Under the pieces are notes generated by a model. The model was not told the DNA's origin, did no database searches, and saw nothing but the letters and a program-made list of their open reading frames with translations. The translations under genes and the position numbers were made by a program. This document shows, piece after piece, positions 21,940 through 33,100 of a DNA stretch of 64,000 nt (position 1 is its first letter; each line of letters starts with the position of its first letter). Where the stretch lies: contig JAVGWX010000001.1 of assembly GCA_036924085.1 (NCBI GenBank), forward strand, positions 459,001-523,000, in the 5' to 3' direction. Origin of the DNA: Ariolimax columbianus. Its lineage: Eukaryota; Mollusca; Gastropoda; Stylommatophora; Arionidae.

Positions 21940-23575
21940 TTGGTGTGGAATGGAACTCCCCAAGGGCTACATGTTGGTGTGGAATGGAACTCCCCAAAGG
22001 ATACATGTTGGTGTGGAATGGAACTCCCCAAGGGCTACATGTTGGTGTGGAATGGAACTCCCCAAGGGCTACATGTTGGTGTGGAATGGAACTCCCCAAA
22101 GGCTACATGTTGATGTGGAATGGAACTCCCCAAGGCCTGGATGTTGGTGGGGAATGGAACTCCCCAAAGGCTACATGTTGGTGTGGAATGGAACTCCCAA
22201 GGCCTGGATGTTGGTGTGGAATGGAACTCCCCAAGGCCTGGATGTTGGTGGGGAATGGAACTCCCCAAAGGCTACATGTTGGTGGGGAATGGAACTCCCC
22301 AAAGGCTACATGTTGGTGTGGAATGGAACTCCCCAAGGGCTGGATGTTGGTGGGGAATGGAACTCCCCAAAGGCTACATGTTGATGTGGAATGGAACTCC
22401 CCAAGGCCTGGATGTTGGTGGGGAATGGAACTCCCCAAAGGCTACATGTTGGTGTGGAATGGAACTCCCAAGGCCTGGATGTTGGTGTGGAATGGAACTC
22501 CCCAAGGCCTGGATGTTGGTGGGGAATGGAACTCCCCAAAGGCTACATGTTGGTGGGGAATGGAACTCCCCAAAGGCTACATGTTGGTGTGGAATGGAAC
22601 TCCCCAAGGGCTACATGTTGGTGTGTAATGGAGCTCCCCAAAGGCTACATGTTGGTGGGGAATGGAACTCCCCAAGGGCTACATGTTGGTGGGGAATGGA
22701 ACTCCCCAAGGGCTACATGTTGGTGGGGAATGGAACTCCCCAAGGCCTGGATGTTGGTGTGGAATGGAACTCCCCAAAGGCTACATGTTGGTGTGGAATG
22801 GAACTCCCCAAGGCCTGGATGTTGGTGGGGAATGGAACTCCCCAAAGGCTACATGTTGGTGTGGAATGGAACTCCCAAGGCCTGGATGTTGGTGTGGAAT
22901 GGAACTCCCCAAGGCCTGGATGTTGGTGGGGAATGGAACTCCCCAAAGGCTACATGTTGGTGGGGAATGGAACTCCCCAAAGGCTACATGTTGGTGTGGA
23001 ATGGAACTCCCCAAGGGCTACATGTTGGTGTGTAATGGAGCTCCCCAAAGGCTACATGTTGGTGGGGAATGGAACTCCCCAAGGGCTACATGTTGGTGGG
23101 GAATGGAACTCCCCAAGGGCTACATGTTGGTGGGGAATGGAACTCCCCAAGGCCTGGATGTTGGTGTGGAATGGAACTCCCCAAAGGCTACATGTTGGTG
23201 TGGAATGGAACTCCCCAAGGCCTGGATGTTGGTGGGGAATGGAACTCCCCAAAGGCTACATGTTGGTGGGGAATGGAACTACCCAAAGGCTACATGTTGG
23301 TGTGGAATGGAACTCCCCAAGGGCTGGATGTTGGTGGGGAATGGAACTCCCCAAGGGCTGGATGTTGGTGGGGAATGGAACTCCCCAAGGGCTGGATGTT
23401 GGTGGGAAATGGAACTCCCCAAGGGCTGGATGTTGGTGGGAAATGGAACTCTCCAAGGGCTGGATGTTGGTGGGGAATGGAACTCCCCAAGGGCTGGATG
23501 TTGGTGGGAAATGGAACTCTCCAAGGGTTGGATGTTGGTAGGTAATGGAACCCTCCAAGGGCTGCATGTCCTTAG
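21940..23575. repeat. 34-bp minisatellite, about 48 copies with higher-order blocks
   Basis: Units contain GGAATGGAACTCCCCAAAGG and CTACATGTTGGTG or CTGGATGTTGGTG. Blocks of 8 and 12 units are repeated: identical runs recur with shifts of 271 and 407 bases, each including one 33-bp unit that lacks a C. The last part (from about 23310) is a homogeneous run of the CTGGATG type. Long open frames here (up to 473 codons) come from the repeat. Confidence 0.97.
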
Positions 23576-23635
23576 TGGCCTGCTCGTGATGATAGAATGT
23601 GAATCCCCATTCTTTTGGAAGAAAAATCAATTGTA

Positions 23636-23756
23636 TTCATGGAATCTATTGACCATTCTGTCATGGAATCTATTGACCCTTCAGTCATGGAATCTATTGA
23701 CCCATCAGTCATGGAATCTATTGACCTTGTCTTGGAATCTATTGACCCTTAAGACA
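23636..23756. repeat. About 22-bp minisatellite (TCATGGAATCTATTGACC)
   Basis: Five to six units with CATGGAATCTATTGACCCTT, some shortened. Confidence 0.9.
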
Positions 23757-23842
23757 TGAAATCAAAAGACTGTCAATGTAATTTGCGTAGTATTTCAAGC
23801 ATTTCAAATCTAATTATTGTAATCTTAAATGTTGCTTTAATA

Positions 23843-23932
23843 CCAGACGTCCATTGATACTACCAGACGTCTACTGATACTACCAGACATCTACTGATAC
23901 TACCAGACGTCTACTGATACTACCAGACCCCC
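23843..23932. repeat. 20-bp minisatellite (TACCAGACGTCTACTGATAC)
   Basis: Four to five units, with one CpG-to-CA change (GACATC). Followed by about 110 bases of unique sequence. Confidence 0.9.
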
Positions 23933-24044
23933 ATACTATGATCACCTGTCCTGTGTAGGGTTATAAAGTAATCAGAAAACTTGTGGGGGCCATGCTGGAA
24001 CAGTTTTAACGGAGCTGATAGCACATCCTGTGCAACATGATTTG

Positions 24045-24660
24045 AATCATCAGACCCCCTCAAGTCAGGGTTTGTCTGTAATCACTGGACCCCTCAAGTC
24101 AGGGTTTGTCTGTAATCACTGGACCCCCTTAACTCAAGGTTTGTCTGTAATCACTGGACCCCCTCAAGTCAGGGTTTGTCTGTAATCACTGGACCCTCTC
24201 AAGTCAAGGTTTGTCTGTAATCACAGGACCCCCTCAAGTCAGGGTTTGCCTGTAATCACTGGACCTCCTCAAGTCAGGGTTTGTCTGTAATCACTGGACC
24301 CCCTCAAGTCAGGGTTTGCATGTAATCACTGGACCCCTCAAGTCAGGGTTTGCCTGTAATCATCAGACTCCTAAAGTTAGAGTTTGTCTGTAAGCACTGG
24401 ACCCTCAAGTCAGGGTTTGCCTGTAATCACTGAACTCAAGTCAGGGTTTGCCTGTAATCACTGACCTCCTCAAGTCAGGGTTTGCCTGTAATCACTGAAC
24501 TCCTCAAGTCAGGGTTTGCCTGTAATCACTGAACTTCTCAAGTCAGGCTTTGTCTGTAATCACTGAACTCCTCAAGTCAGGGTTTTCCTGTAATCACTGA
24601 ACTCCTCAAGTCAGGGTTTTCCTGTAATCACTGAACTCCTTAAGTCAGGGTTTGCTTGTA
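24045..24660. repeat. 35-bp minisatellite, about 18 copies
   Basis: Units contain CCCCTCAAGTCAGGGTTTGT and CTGTAATCACTGGA. The right half carries the variants TTTGCC and CTGAACTCC, so it forms a separate sub-block. Confidence 0.95.
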
Positions 24661-24888
24661 ATTGTGTGTTCATCTGTTGTATCCAGCACTCCTCCAATAT
24701 TGCTGTTTGTTTCTCTAGTAGTTAGTGAATCCCCTTTGGCTGTGAGACACGGGATCTGTTTGTACACAGCAGCCTGTGAGTGTGATCATGTCCTGCAGCC
24801 AATCAGATCTGCACGACTTGTCTCTTCTCTCTGTCCAGACATTGTTTGAATGACAGGTGTACTCATGACCTTGACTTGTCATTTTAGA
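24661..24888. other. Unique spacer
   Basis: A 65-codon open stretch (24652-24849) starts inside the preceding array and has no recognised family. Nothing supported. Confidence 0.4.
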
Positions 24889-25300
24889 TGACAGTTAGGG
24901 CCCTACACCTTGAGCTGACAGTTGGGGCCCTACACCTTGAGCTGACAGTTAGGGCCCTACACCTTGAGCTGACAGTTAGGGCCCTACACCTTGAGCTGAC
25001 AGTTAGGGCCCTACACCTTGAGCTGACAGTTAGGGCCCTACACCTTGAGCTGACAGTTAGGGTCCTACACCTTGAGCTGACAGTTAGGGCCCTACACCTT
25101 GAGCTGACAGTTAGGGCCCTACACCTTGAGCTGACAGTTAGGGCCCTACACCTTGAGCTGACAGTTAGGGCCCTACACCTTGAGCTGACAGTTAGGGCCC
25201 TACACCTTGAGCTGACAGTTAGGGTCCTACACCTTGAGCTGACAGTTAGGGCCCTACACCTTGAGCTGACAGTTAGGGCCCTACACCTTGAGCTGACAGA
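24889..25300. repeat. 27-bp minisatellite, about 15 nearly identical copies
   Basis: Units contain ACAGTTAGGGCCCTACACCT plus TGAGCTG. Only a few changes (GGGTCC for GGGCCC) occur, so expansion is recent. Period 27 produces open frames on both strands. Confidence 0.97.
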
Positions 25301-25669
25301 GTAGTAGTCTGCCGAGTGTGTCATACTTGTTATCACTGACGTGTTGTTGTTGCATTCCATTATGACTGGCGGTTGCCTGGGGGGACAGTCTGAATGTTGT
25401 TTCCCCGTTGACTGGGGGAACAGTCTGAATTTTGTTTTCCCGTTGACTGACGAGTGCCTGGGGGGACAGTCTTATTTATGACACATTTCCAGTCATGTCT
25501 AGACCTGTTGGACACAGCTTATGATGTGTCCAATATTGTTTCACATGTGAACCGAGTACACATAGGCAAGCGGTCGTCTTGGTTGGGCAGACATGTGAAC
25601 CGAGAACACAGAGACAAGCGGCCGTCTTGGTTGAGACATAAGCCTCGTGTAGTTCATTAGATGTATGTA
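25301..25669. other. Spacer with two short duplications
   Basis: A CGTTGACTGGGGGAACAGTC-type block is repeated at 25370-25475, and an ACATGTGAACCGAGTACACA-type block of about 48 bp is duplicated at 25545-25635. No gene seen. Confidence 0.5.
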
Positions 25670-26285
25670 TGTGTGAGATCTCTGACTCCACATAAGGTCT
25701 AGGTAGTGTGAGTCAGCTCTGACTCAGCATAAGGTCTAGGAAGGTGTGAGTCAGCTCTGACTCTGCATAAGGTCTGGGTAGGTGTGAGTCAGCTCTGACT
25801 TGACTTAAGGTCTAGGTAGGTGTGAGTCAGCTCTGACTCGGCATAAGGTCTGGGTAGGTGTGAGTCAGCTCTGACTTGACTTAAGGTCTAGGTAGGTGTG
25901 AGTCAGCTCTGACTTGACTTAAGGTCTAGGTAGGTGTGAGTCAGCTCTGACTTGACTTAAGGTCTAGGTAGGTGTGAGTCAGCTCTGACTTGACTTAAGG
26001 TCTAGGTAGGTGTGAGTCAGCTCTGACTTGACTTAAGGTCTAGGTAGGTGTGAGTCAGCTCTGACTTGACTTAAGGTCTAGGTAGGTGTGAGTCAGCTCT
26101 GACTTGACTTAAGGTCTAGGTAGGTGTGAGTCAGCTCTGACTTGACTTAAGGTCTAGGTAGGTGTGAGTCAGCTCTGACTTGACTTAAGGTCTAGGTAGG
26201 TGTGAGTCAGCTCTGACTTGACTTAAGGTCTAGGTAGGTGTGAGTCAGCTCTGACTTGACTTAAGGTCTAGGTAGGTGTGAGTAG
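25670..26285. repeat. 38-bp minisatellite, about 16 copies, with TGAGTCAGC in each
   Basis: Units contain GGTGTGAGTCAGCTCTGACT followed by TGACTTAAGGTCTAGGTA. The first five units vary (CGGCATAAGG), the later ones are nearly identical. The word TGAGTCAGC is an AP-1/Maf-type site, present once per unit. Confidence 0.96.
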
Positions 26286-26354
26286 ACAGTGACAAGAGAC
26301 GTAGACAACTGTCTGACATTTTGTGTTGTCCATCATTGACTAACATGTCAGCTT

Positions 26355-26740
26355 TAAGATGATCCAGTGGATGTTGGACTATACTCTTTCTGTGATAGGT
26401 TGAGAGTAATGATCCAGTGGATGGATGAGAGAGGTGATCCAGTGGATGTTGGACTATACTCTTTCTGTGATAGGTTGAGAGTAATGATCCAGTGGATGGA
26501 TGAGAGAGGTGATCCAGTGGATGTTGGACCATACTCTTTCTGTGATAGGTTGAGAGTAACGATCCAGTGTATGTCGGACCATACTGTTGTGAAATGTTGA
26601 GAGTAACAATCCAGTGGATGGATGAGAGAGGTGATCCAGTGGATGTTGGTCCTTACTGCTATGATAGGTTGAGAGTAACAATCCAGTGGATGGATGAGAG
26701 AGGTGATCCAGTGGATGTTGGTCCATACTGCTGTGATAGC
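26355..26740. repeat. 75-bp minisatellite, about 5 copies
   Basis: Each unit holds two copies of GATCCAGTGGATG, one followed by TTGGACTATACTCTTTCTG and one by GATGAGAGAGGT. The first three copies start 75 bases apart at about 26361, 26436 and 26511. Confidence 0.93.
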
Positions 26741-27554
26741 TTGATGCTCTGTTGTCCATTTCATCAATAGCTCATGAGAACATTCCTGTCTGGAAGCTCA
26801 ATAATGCAGTATCTGCCAGATCATGAATCCACTGGATACGTATCCATAGAAAATGGGCTGGATTCTGGCTGCTATTGTGACATTTGTTGTGTGATAGCTG
26901 TGTTGAGTTGACATTTGTTGTGTGATAGCTGTGTTGAGTTGACATTTGTTGTGTGATAGCTGTGTTGATGGGTGTAGCAGACTGCTCTCTCTTATTATTA
27001 TAACATTAATCTCATCATGTCAATAAGTCAACTAACTATAAGGTCTGTCAAAAGTTTGGTGGAAGTCGCACAGGTCTTTCTCTAGTACTCAATTGATCCC
27101 CGTGGTTTTAATGACTTAAGTCAGTCCAGCTCCTTCGTCTCACTAGAGTTGACACAAACTACCTAGCAGCTGTCAATCTTCTAGTTCATGCCCATCTGAT
27201 GGCCTTCTGTCCTTCCTCTCAGCTTCTGCAGCGTCTGGTTCTCCTGTCTTGTTTTCAAGTCAGGAACTCTGAGACAATTACAGCGGTTCCTGCGCCGTGG
27301 TGGTTCTCCAAACAGAAATAACGCCTTTGATGTCAGGGGTTCTCGTGTCGACGACGGTGGTTCTTATACTGTGGGTGTCGGGTCAAAAACAACATCTATG
27401 TTTTGAAGGGTTGTCGGGATGACAGCTTCGTGTTTAAGGAAAGCAGGTCTCTTTCTGATTAGTATGCAGTCGAACACCACTTCCGGAACTTAGGAGTCAG
27501 CGTGACCTGTGACAAGGTTTCAGCGACGATTCACCAGGACAAAACAGTCAAATG
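26741..27554. other. Intergenic sequence with a small 31-bp repeat
   Basis: Three units of TTGACATTTGTTGTGTGATA type lie at 26883-26970. The 40-codon open stretch after TTTCATCAATAG (ending 26769) is a weak exon candidate without a donor. The remainder to 27554 is unique and not recognised. Confidence 0.45.
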
Positions 27555-28017
27555 CTTACAAGTGCTGGTTTGGGTTGGCAGTCTCTACCAAGTGCTGGTT
27601 TGGGTTGACAGTTTCTACCACTCAACCAAGTGCTGGTTTGGGTTGACAGTCTCTACCAAGTGCTGGTTTGGGTTGACAGTTTCTACCACTCAACCAAGTG
27701 CTGGTTTGGGTTGACAGTCTCTACCACTCAACCAAGTGCTGGTTTGGGTTGACAGTCTCTACCAAGTGCTGGTTTGGGTTGACAGTCTCTACCACTCAAC
27801 CAAGTGCTGGTTTGGGTTGACAGTCTCTACCACTCAACCAAGTGCTGGTTTAGGTTGACAGTCTCTACCACTCAACCAAGTGCTGGTTTGGGTTGGCAGT
27901 CTCAACCAAGTGCTGGTTTAGGTTGACAGTCTCTACCACTCAACCAAGTGCTGGTTTGGGTTGACAGTCTCTATCACTCAACCAAGTGCTGGTTTGGGTT
28001 GACAGTCTCTACCACTC
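27555..28017. repeat. 38/30-bp minisatellite (AAGTGCTGGTTTGGGTTGAC)
   Basis: About 13 units in a long form with CTACCACTCAACC and a short form that lacks CACTCAAC. Long and short forms are interspersed. Confidence 0.95.
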
Positions 28018-28147
28018 AAAAGGTTAAGATCTTCCCTCTGTGACTAGAGCCTGCTTCTGTGGCTTCTCTGTTCTATCTGACGACTTTAAGCATAAGTGGC
28101 CGTCAGAACTTGGCTTCGATCAGTCAAAGCCCATCGCTCCTCTCGGT

Positions 28148-28715
28148 GCATAGGCCGTCGATATCATCTCGCCAGCGTACACGGTCCTGGGTTGCTCTCT
28201 CTCCTAGGCCGTCGATATCATCTCGCCAGCGTACACGGTCATGGGTTGCTCTCTCTCCTAGGCCGTCGATATCATCTCGCCAGCGTACACGGTCCTGGGT
28301 TGCTCTCTCTCCTAGGCCGTCGATATCATCTCGCCAGCGTACACGGTCCTGGGTTGCTCTCTCTCCTAGGCCGTCGATATCATCTCGCCAGCGTACACGG
28401 TCCTGGGTTGCTCTCTCTCCTAGGCCGTCGATATCATCTCGCCAGCATACACGGTCCTGTGCTCCCCTTTCTCTCTCTCCTAGGCCGTCGATATCATCTC
28501 GCCAGCGTACACGGTCCTGTGCTCCCATTTCTCTCTCCTAGGCCGTCGATATCATCTCGCCAGCGTACACGGTCCTGTGCTCCCCTTTCTCTCTCTCCTA
28601 GGCCGTCGATATCATCTCGCCAGCGTACACGGTCCTGGGTTGCTCTCTCTCCTAGGCCGTCGATATCATCTCGCCAGCGTACACGGTCCTGTGCTCCCCT
28701 TTCTGTCTCTCTCCA
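28148..28715. repeat. 54-bp minisatellite, about 10 copies
   Basis: Units contain TAGGCCGTCGATATCATCTC and GCCAGCGTACACGGTCCTG and end in a CT-rich part of variable length. The conserved part hardly changes although it has several CpG. Period 54 leaves frames open in all three + frames in part. Confidence 0.96.
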
Positions 28716-28859
28716 GTTGTCATTTAATGTAAGCCCCTTCTCACATTCTCTTCTGCGCGTATTTGTGGGTCTACCTCTCTATCTTTTCCCCTGAGAATTC
28801 CACGTAAGAGCCTGTCTGGCTATGTTAGAATGGTGCCTTGTGGCTGCTGGCTTCACTGT

Positions 28860-29610
28860 GACATGTTCCTCCTTAGTTCAGGCTGACCTCTGTGACACGG
28901 TCCTCCTTAGTTCCGGCTGGCCTCTGTGACGTGTTCCTTCTTAGTTCCGGCTGGCCTCTGTGACATGTTCCTCCTTAGTTCCGGCTGGCCTCTGTGACGT
29001 GTTATTTCTAAGTTTAGGCTGGCCTCTGTGACATGTTCCTCCTTAGTTCCGGATGGCCTCTGTGACGTGTTCCTTCTTAGTTCCGGCTGGCCTCTGTGAC
29101 ATGTTCCTCCTTAGTTCCGGCTGGCCTCTGTGACGTGCTCCTTCTTAGTTCCGGCTGGCCTCTGTGACATGTTCCTCCTTAGTTCAGGCTGATCTCTGTG
29201 ACGTGTTCCTTCTAAGTTCAGGCTGGCCTCTGTGACATGTTCCTCCTTTGTTCCGGATGGCCTCTGTGACGTGTTCCTCCTTAGTTCCGGCTGGCCTCTG
29301 TGACATGTTCCTCCTTAGTTCCGGCTGGCCTCTGTGACGTGTTCCTTCTTAGTTCCGGCTGGCCTCTGTGACATGTTCCTCCTTAGTTCCGGCTGGCCTC
29401 TGTGACGTGTTTCTTCTTAGTTCCGGCTGGCCTCTGTGACATGTTCCTCCTTAGTTCAGGCTGATCTCTGTGACGTGTTCCTTCTTAGTTCAGGCTGACC
29501 TCTGTGACATGTTCCTTCTTAGTTACGGCTGGCCTCTGTGACGCGTTCCTTCTTAGTTCCGGCTGGCCTCTGTGACATGTTTCTCCTTAGTTCCGGCTGG
29601 CCTCTGTGAC
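28860..29610. repeat. 34-bp minisatellite arranged as 68-bp dimers
   Basis: Units contain TAGTTCCGGCTGGCCTCTGT and GACATGTTCCTCCT or GACGTGTTCCTTCT. The ATG/CTCC type and the GTG/TTCT type alternate through most of the array, which gives a 68-bp higher-order unit. Confidence 0.95.
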
Positions 29611-30110
29611 ATCAACTGGGGAGAATGTTGTGGGATGTTTGCTTGTCAGGCCAAAGATGGTAGGCGCCCATGTTGTTGACAAGCTGGGATCTGACATGAC
29701 TTCCTCACGTGCTGTGGTGATGTATGCTAGAGGATATTGTCCTCATGGAGGCCTCATGGTTGGAAAGGGCGAATATGAAGGCAGACGGCATCATCACATC
29801 CTGTCAGCAAGTATGTTGTCTTGTTATACTTCTGTCAGATTTCTCAGCCCTTGTGTAGTGATAGTCTGTTTCAGGTGAGTGATGTGTTGTGTGGTGTACC
29901 CCACCCGTCTGTATTGATTGAGGTGAGTGATGTGTGATGTATTGTCTGTATTGGTTGCATGTCTGAAAGGGAAGACTAACGTACTTGACCAATAAAGGAA
30001 ATGTTTACTCTCAGAAATCTGTTTGTGTGTGCACTGTAAGAGAGAGTTACATCTGGTCGGGAGGGTTTCAGCACAGCATGGAAGGGTCCAACAAATATGT
30101 GTGCTGGGTC
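29611..30110. other. Unique intergenic sequence
   Basis: A 90-codon open stretch on the + strand (29606-29878) starts in the array and has no recognised family. A short duplication of TTGAGGTGAGTGATGTGT type lies near 29870-29935. Confidence 0.4.
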
Positions 30111-33100
30111 AACACATGACTCCAGGATAGCAGGTGTGTTGAGTGAATGAGTCAACACGTGTCTCCATCCTAGCAGGTGTGTTGAGTGAATGAGTCAACA
30201 CGTGTCTCCAGGCTAGCAGGTGTGTTGAGTGAGTGAGTCAACACGTGTCTCCAGGCTGGCTAGCAGGTGGGCTGAGTCAACACGTGTCTCCAGCCTAGCA
30301 TGTGTGCTGAGTGAATGAGTTAACACGTATCTCCAGGTTAGCGGGTGTGTTGAGTTAACACGTCTCCAGCCTAGTAGGTGTGTTGAGTGAACGAGTCAAC
30401 AACTGTCTCCACGCTAGCAGGTGTGTTGAGTGAATAGGTCAACACATGTATCCAAGCTAGCAGGTGTGCTGAATCAACACATGTCTCCAGGCTAGCGGGT
30501 GTGTTGAGTGAACAAGTGTCTCCAGGCTGACAGGAGTGTTAAATGAGTCAGTCAACACATGTTTCCAGGCTAACAGGTGTGTTGAGTGAGTGAGTCAACA
30601 CGTCTCCAAGCTGACAGGTGTATTGAATCAACACGTGTCTCCAGGCTAGCGGGTGTGAGTCAACACGTGTCTTCAGGCTAGCGGGTGTTTAAGTGAATGA
30701 GTCAACACGTGCCTCCAGGCTAGCAGGTGTGTTGAGTGAATGAGTCAACACATGTCTCCAGGCTAGCGTGTGTGTTGAGTCAGCACGTGTCTCCAGGCTG
30801 ACAGGAGTGTTAAATAGTCAGTCAACACATGTCTCCAGGCTAACAGGTGTGTTGAGTGAGTGAGTCAACACGTCTCCAAGCTGACAGGTGGGTTGAATCA
30901 ACACGTGTCTCCAGGCTAGAGGTGTGAGTCAACAGGTGTCTCCAGGCTAGCAGGTGTGCTAAGTTAATTCGTGTCTCCTGGCTAGCAGGTGGGAGTCAAT
31001 ACATGTCTCCAGGCTAGCAGATGTGTTGAGTGAATGTCAACACATGTTTCATGGCTAGAAGTTGTGTTGAGTGAGTGAGTTAAACGGGTCTCCAGGCTAG
31101 CAGGTTTGCTGAGTCAACACATGTCTACAGCCTAGCATGTGTCATGAGTGAATGAGTCAACACATGTCTCCAGGCTAGCAGGTGTGTTGAGTCAGTGAGG
31201 CAACACATGTCTCAAGGCTAGCAGGTGTGTTGAGTGAATGAGTCAACACATATCTCCAGGCTAGCAGGTGTATTGAGTGAATGAGTCAACACGTATCTCC
31301 TAGCTAACAGGTGTGTTAAGTGAATGAGTCAACAGGTGTCTCAATGCTAGCGGGTGTGTTGGGTGAGTGAGTCAACATGTGTCTCCAGGCTAGCAGGTGT
31401 GTTGAGTGAGTGAGTCAACACGTGTCTCCAGGCTAGCAGGTGTGTTGAGTGAGTGAGTCAACACGTGTCTCCAAGCTAGCAGGTGGGCTGAGTCAACACG
31501 TGTCTCCAGCCTAGCATGTGTCATGAGTGAATGAGTCAACACATATCTCCAGGCTAGCAGGTGTATTGAGTGAATGAGTCAACACGTATCTCCTAGCTAA
31601 CAGGTGTGTTAAGTGAATGAGTCAACACATGTGTCCAGGCTAGCAGGTGTGTTTAGTTAATGAGTCAACACGTGTCTCCAGGTTAACAGGTGTGTTGAGT
31701 GAATGAGTCAACACGTGTCTCCAGGATAGCAGGTGTGTTAAGTGAATGAGTCAACACATGTCTCAAGGCTAGCAGGTGTGTTAAGTGAATGAGTCAACAC
31801 GTGTCTCCAGGCTAACAGGTGTGTTGAGTGAATGAGTCATCACGTGTCTCCAGGCTAGCAGGTGTGTTTAGTGAATGAGTCAACTCGTGTCTTCAGGCTA
31901 GCAGGTGTATTGAGTGAATGAGTCAACTCGTGTCTCTAGGCTAACAGGTGTCTTGAGTGAATGAGTCAACACGTGTCTCCAGGCTAGCAGGTGTATTGAG
32001 TGAATGAGTCAACACGTGTCTCCATCCTAGCAGGTGTGTTGAGTCAACAAGGGTCTCCAGGCTAGCGAGTGTATTGAGTGAATGAGTCAACGCGTGTCTC
32101 CAGGCAAGCAGGTGGGCTGAGTCAACACGTGTCTCCAAGCAAGCAGGTGGGCTGAGTCAACACGTGTCTCCAGGCTAGCAGGTGTGTTCAGTCAACTCGT
32201 ATCTCCAGGCTAGCAGGTGTGCTGAGTCAACACATGTCTCCATGCTGACAGGTGTGTTGAGTCAACACATGTCTCCAGGCTAGCAGGTGTGTTGAGTGAG
32301 TGAGTCAACACGTGTCTCCAGGTTAACAGGTGTGTTGAGTGAGTGAGTCAACACGTGTCTCCAGTATACCAGGTGTGTTGAGTGAGTGAGTCAACACGTG
32401 TCTCCAGGTTAACAGGTGTTTTAAGTGAATGAGTCAACACGTGTCTCCAGGCTAGCAGGTGTGTTGAGTCAGTGAGGCAACACATGTCTCCAGGCAAGCA
32501 GGTGTGTTGATTTAATGAGTCAATAAGTGTTTCCAGGCTAGTGGGTGTGTTGAGTTAACACATGTCTCCAGGCTAGCGGGTGTGTTTAGTCAACACATGT
32601 CTCCAGGCTGACAGGTGTGTTGAGTGAGTGAGTCAACACATGTCTCCATGCTGAGTCAACACGTGTCTCCAGGCTAGCAGATGGGCTGAGTCAACACGTG
32701 TCTCCAGGCTGACAGGTATGTTCAGTCAACACGTGCCTCCAGGCTAGCGGGTGTGTTCAGTCAAACGTGTCTCCAGGCTAGCGGGTGAATGAGTCAACGC
32801 GTGTGTCAAGGCTAGAAGTTGTGTTGAGTGAGTGAGTCATCACGTGTCTCTAGGCTAGCAGGTGTGCTGAGTCAACACATGTCTCCAGCCTAGCATGTGT
32901 CATGAGTGAATGAGTCAACACATGTCTCCAGGTTAGCTGGTGTGTTCAGGCAACACGTGCCTCCAGCCTAGCGGGTGTATTGAGTCAACACATGTGTCCA
33001 GGCTAGCAGGTGTGTTTAGTTAATGAGTCAACACGTGTCTCCAGGTTAACAGGTGTGTTGAGTGAATGAGTCAACACGTGTCTCCAGGATAGCAGGTGTG

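Noticed and set aside
21940..23575. Resemblance to a CRISPR array (regular repeats of about 34 bp)
   Set aside because: There are no unique spacers; units are contiguous, and the DNA is animal nuclear.
22120..23759. Long open frames (up to 473 codons) with repeats like MELPKGYMLV
   Set aside because: They lie in a 34-bp minisatellite. The three frames carry equivalent repeats, opposite strands are open too, and no splice or start context is seen.
24884..25360. Frames with VSSRCRALT or LELTVRALH repeats
   Set aside because: 27-bp minisatellite, open on both strands.
28059..28794. 160- and 232-codon frames with arginine-rich repeats
   Set aside because: 54-bp minisatellite; changes of length in the CT part shift the frames without any sign of constraint.
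29606..29878. 90-codon frame after the 34-bp array
   Set aside because: Starts inside the array and shows no motif; ordinary chance length.
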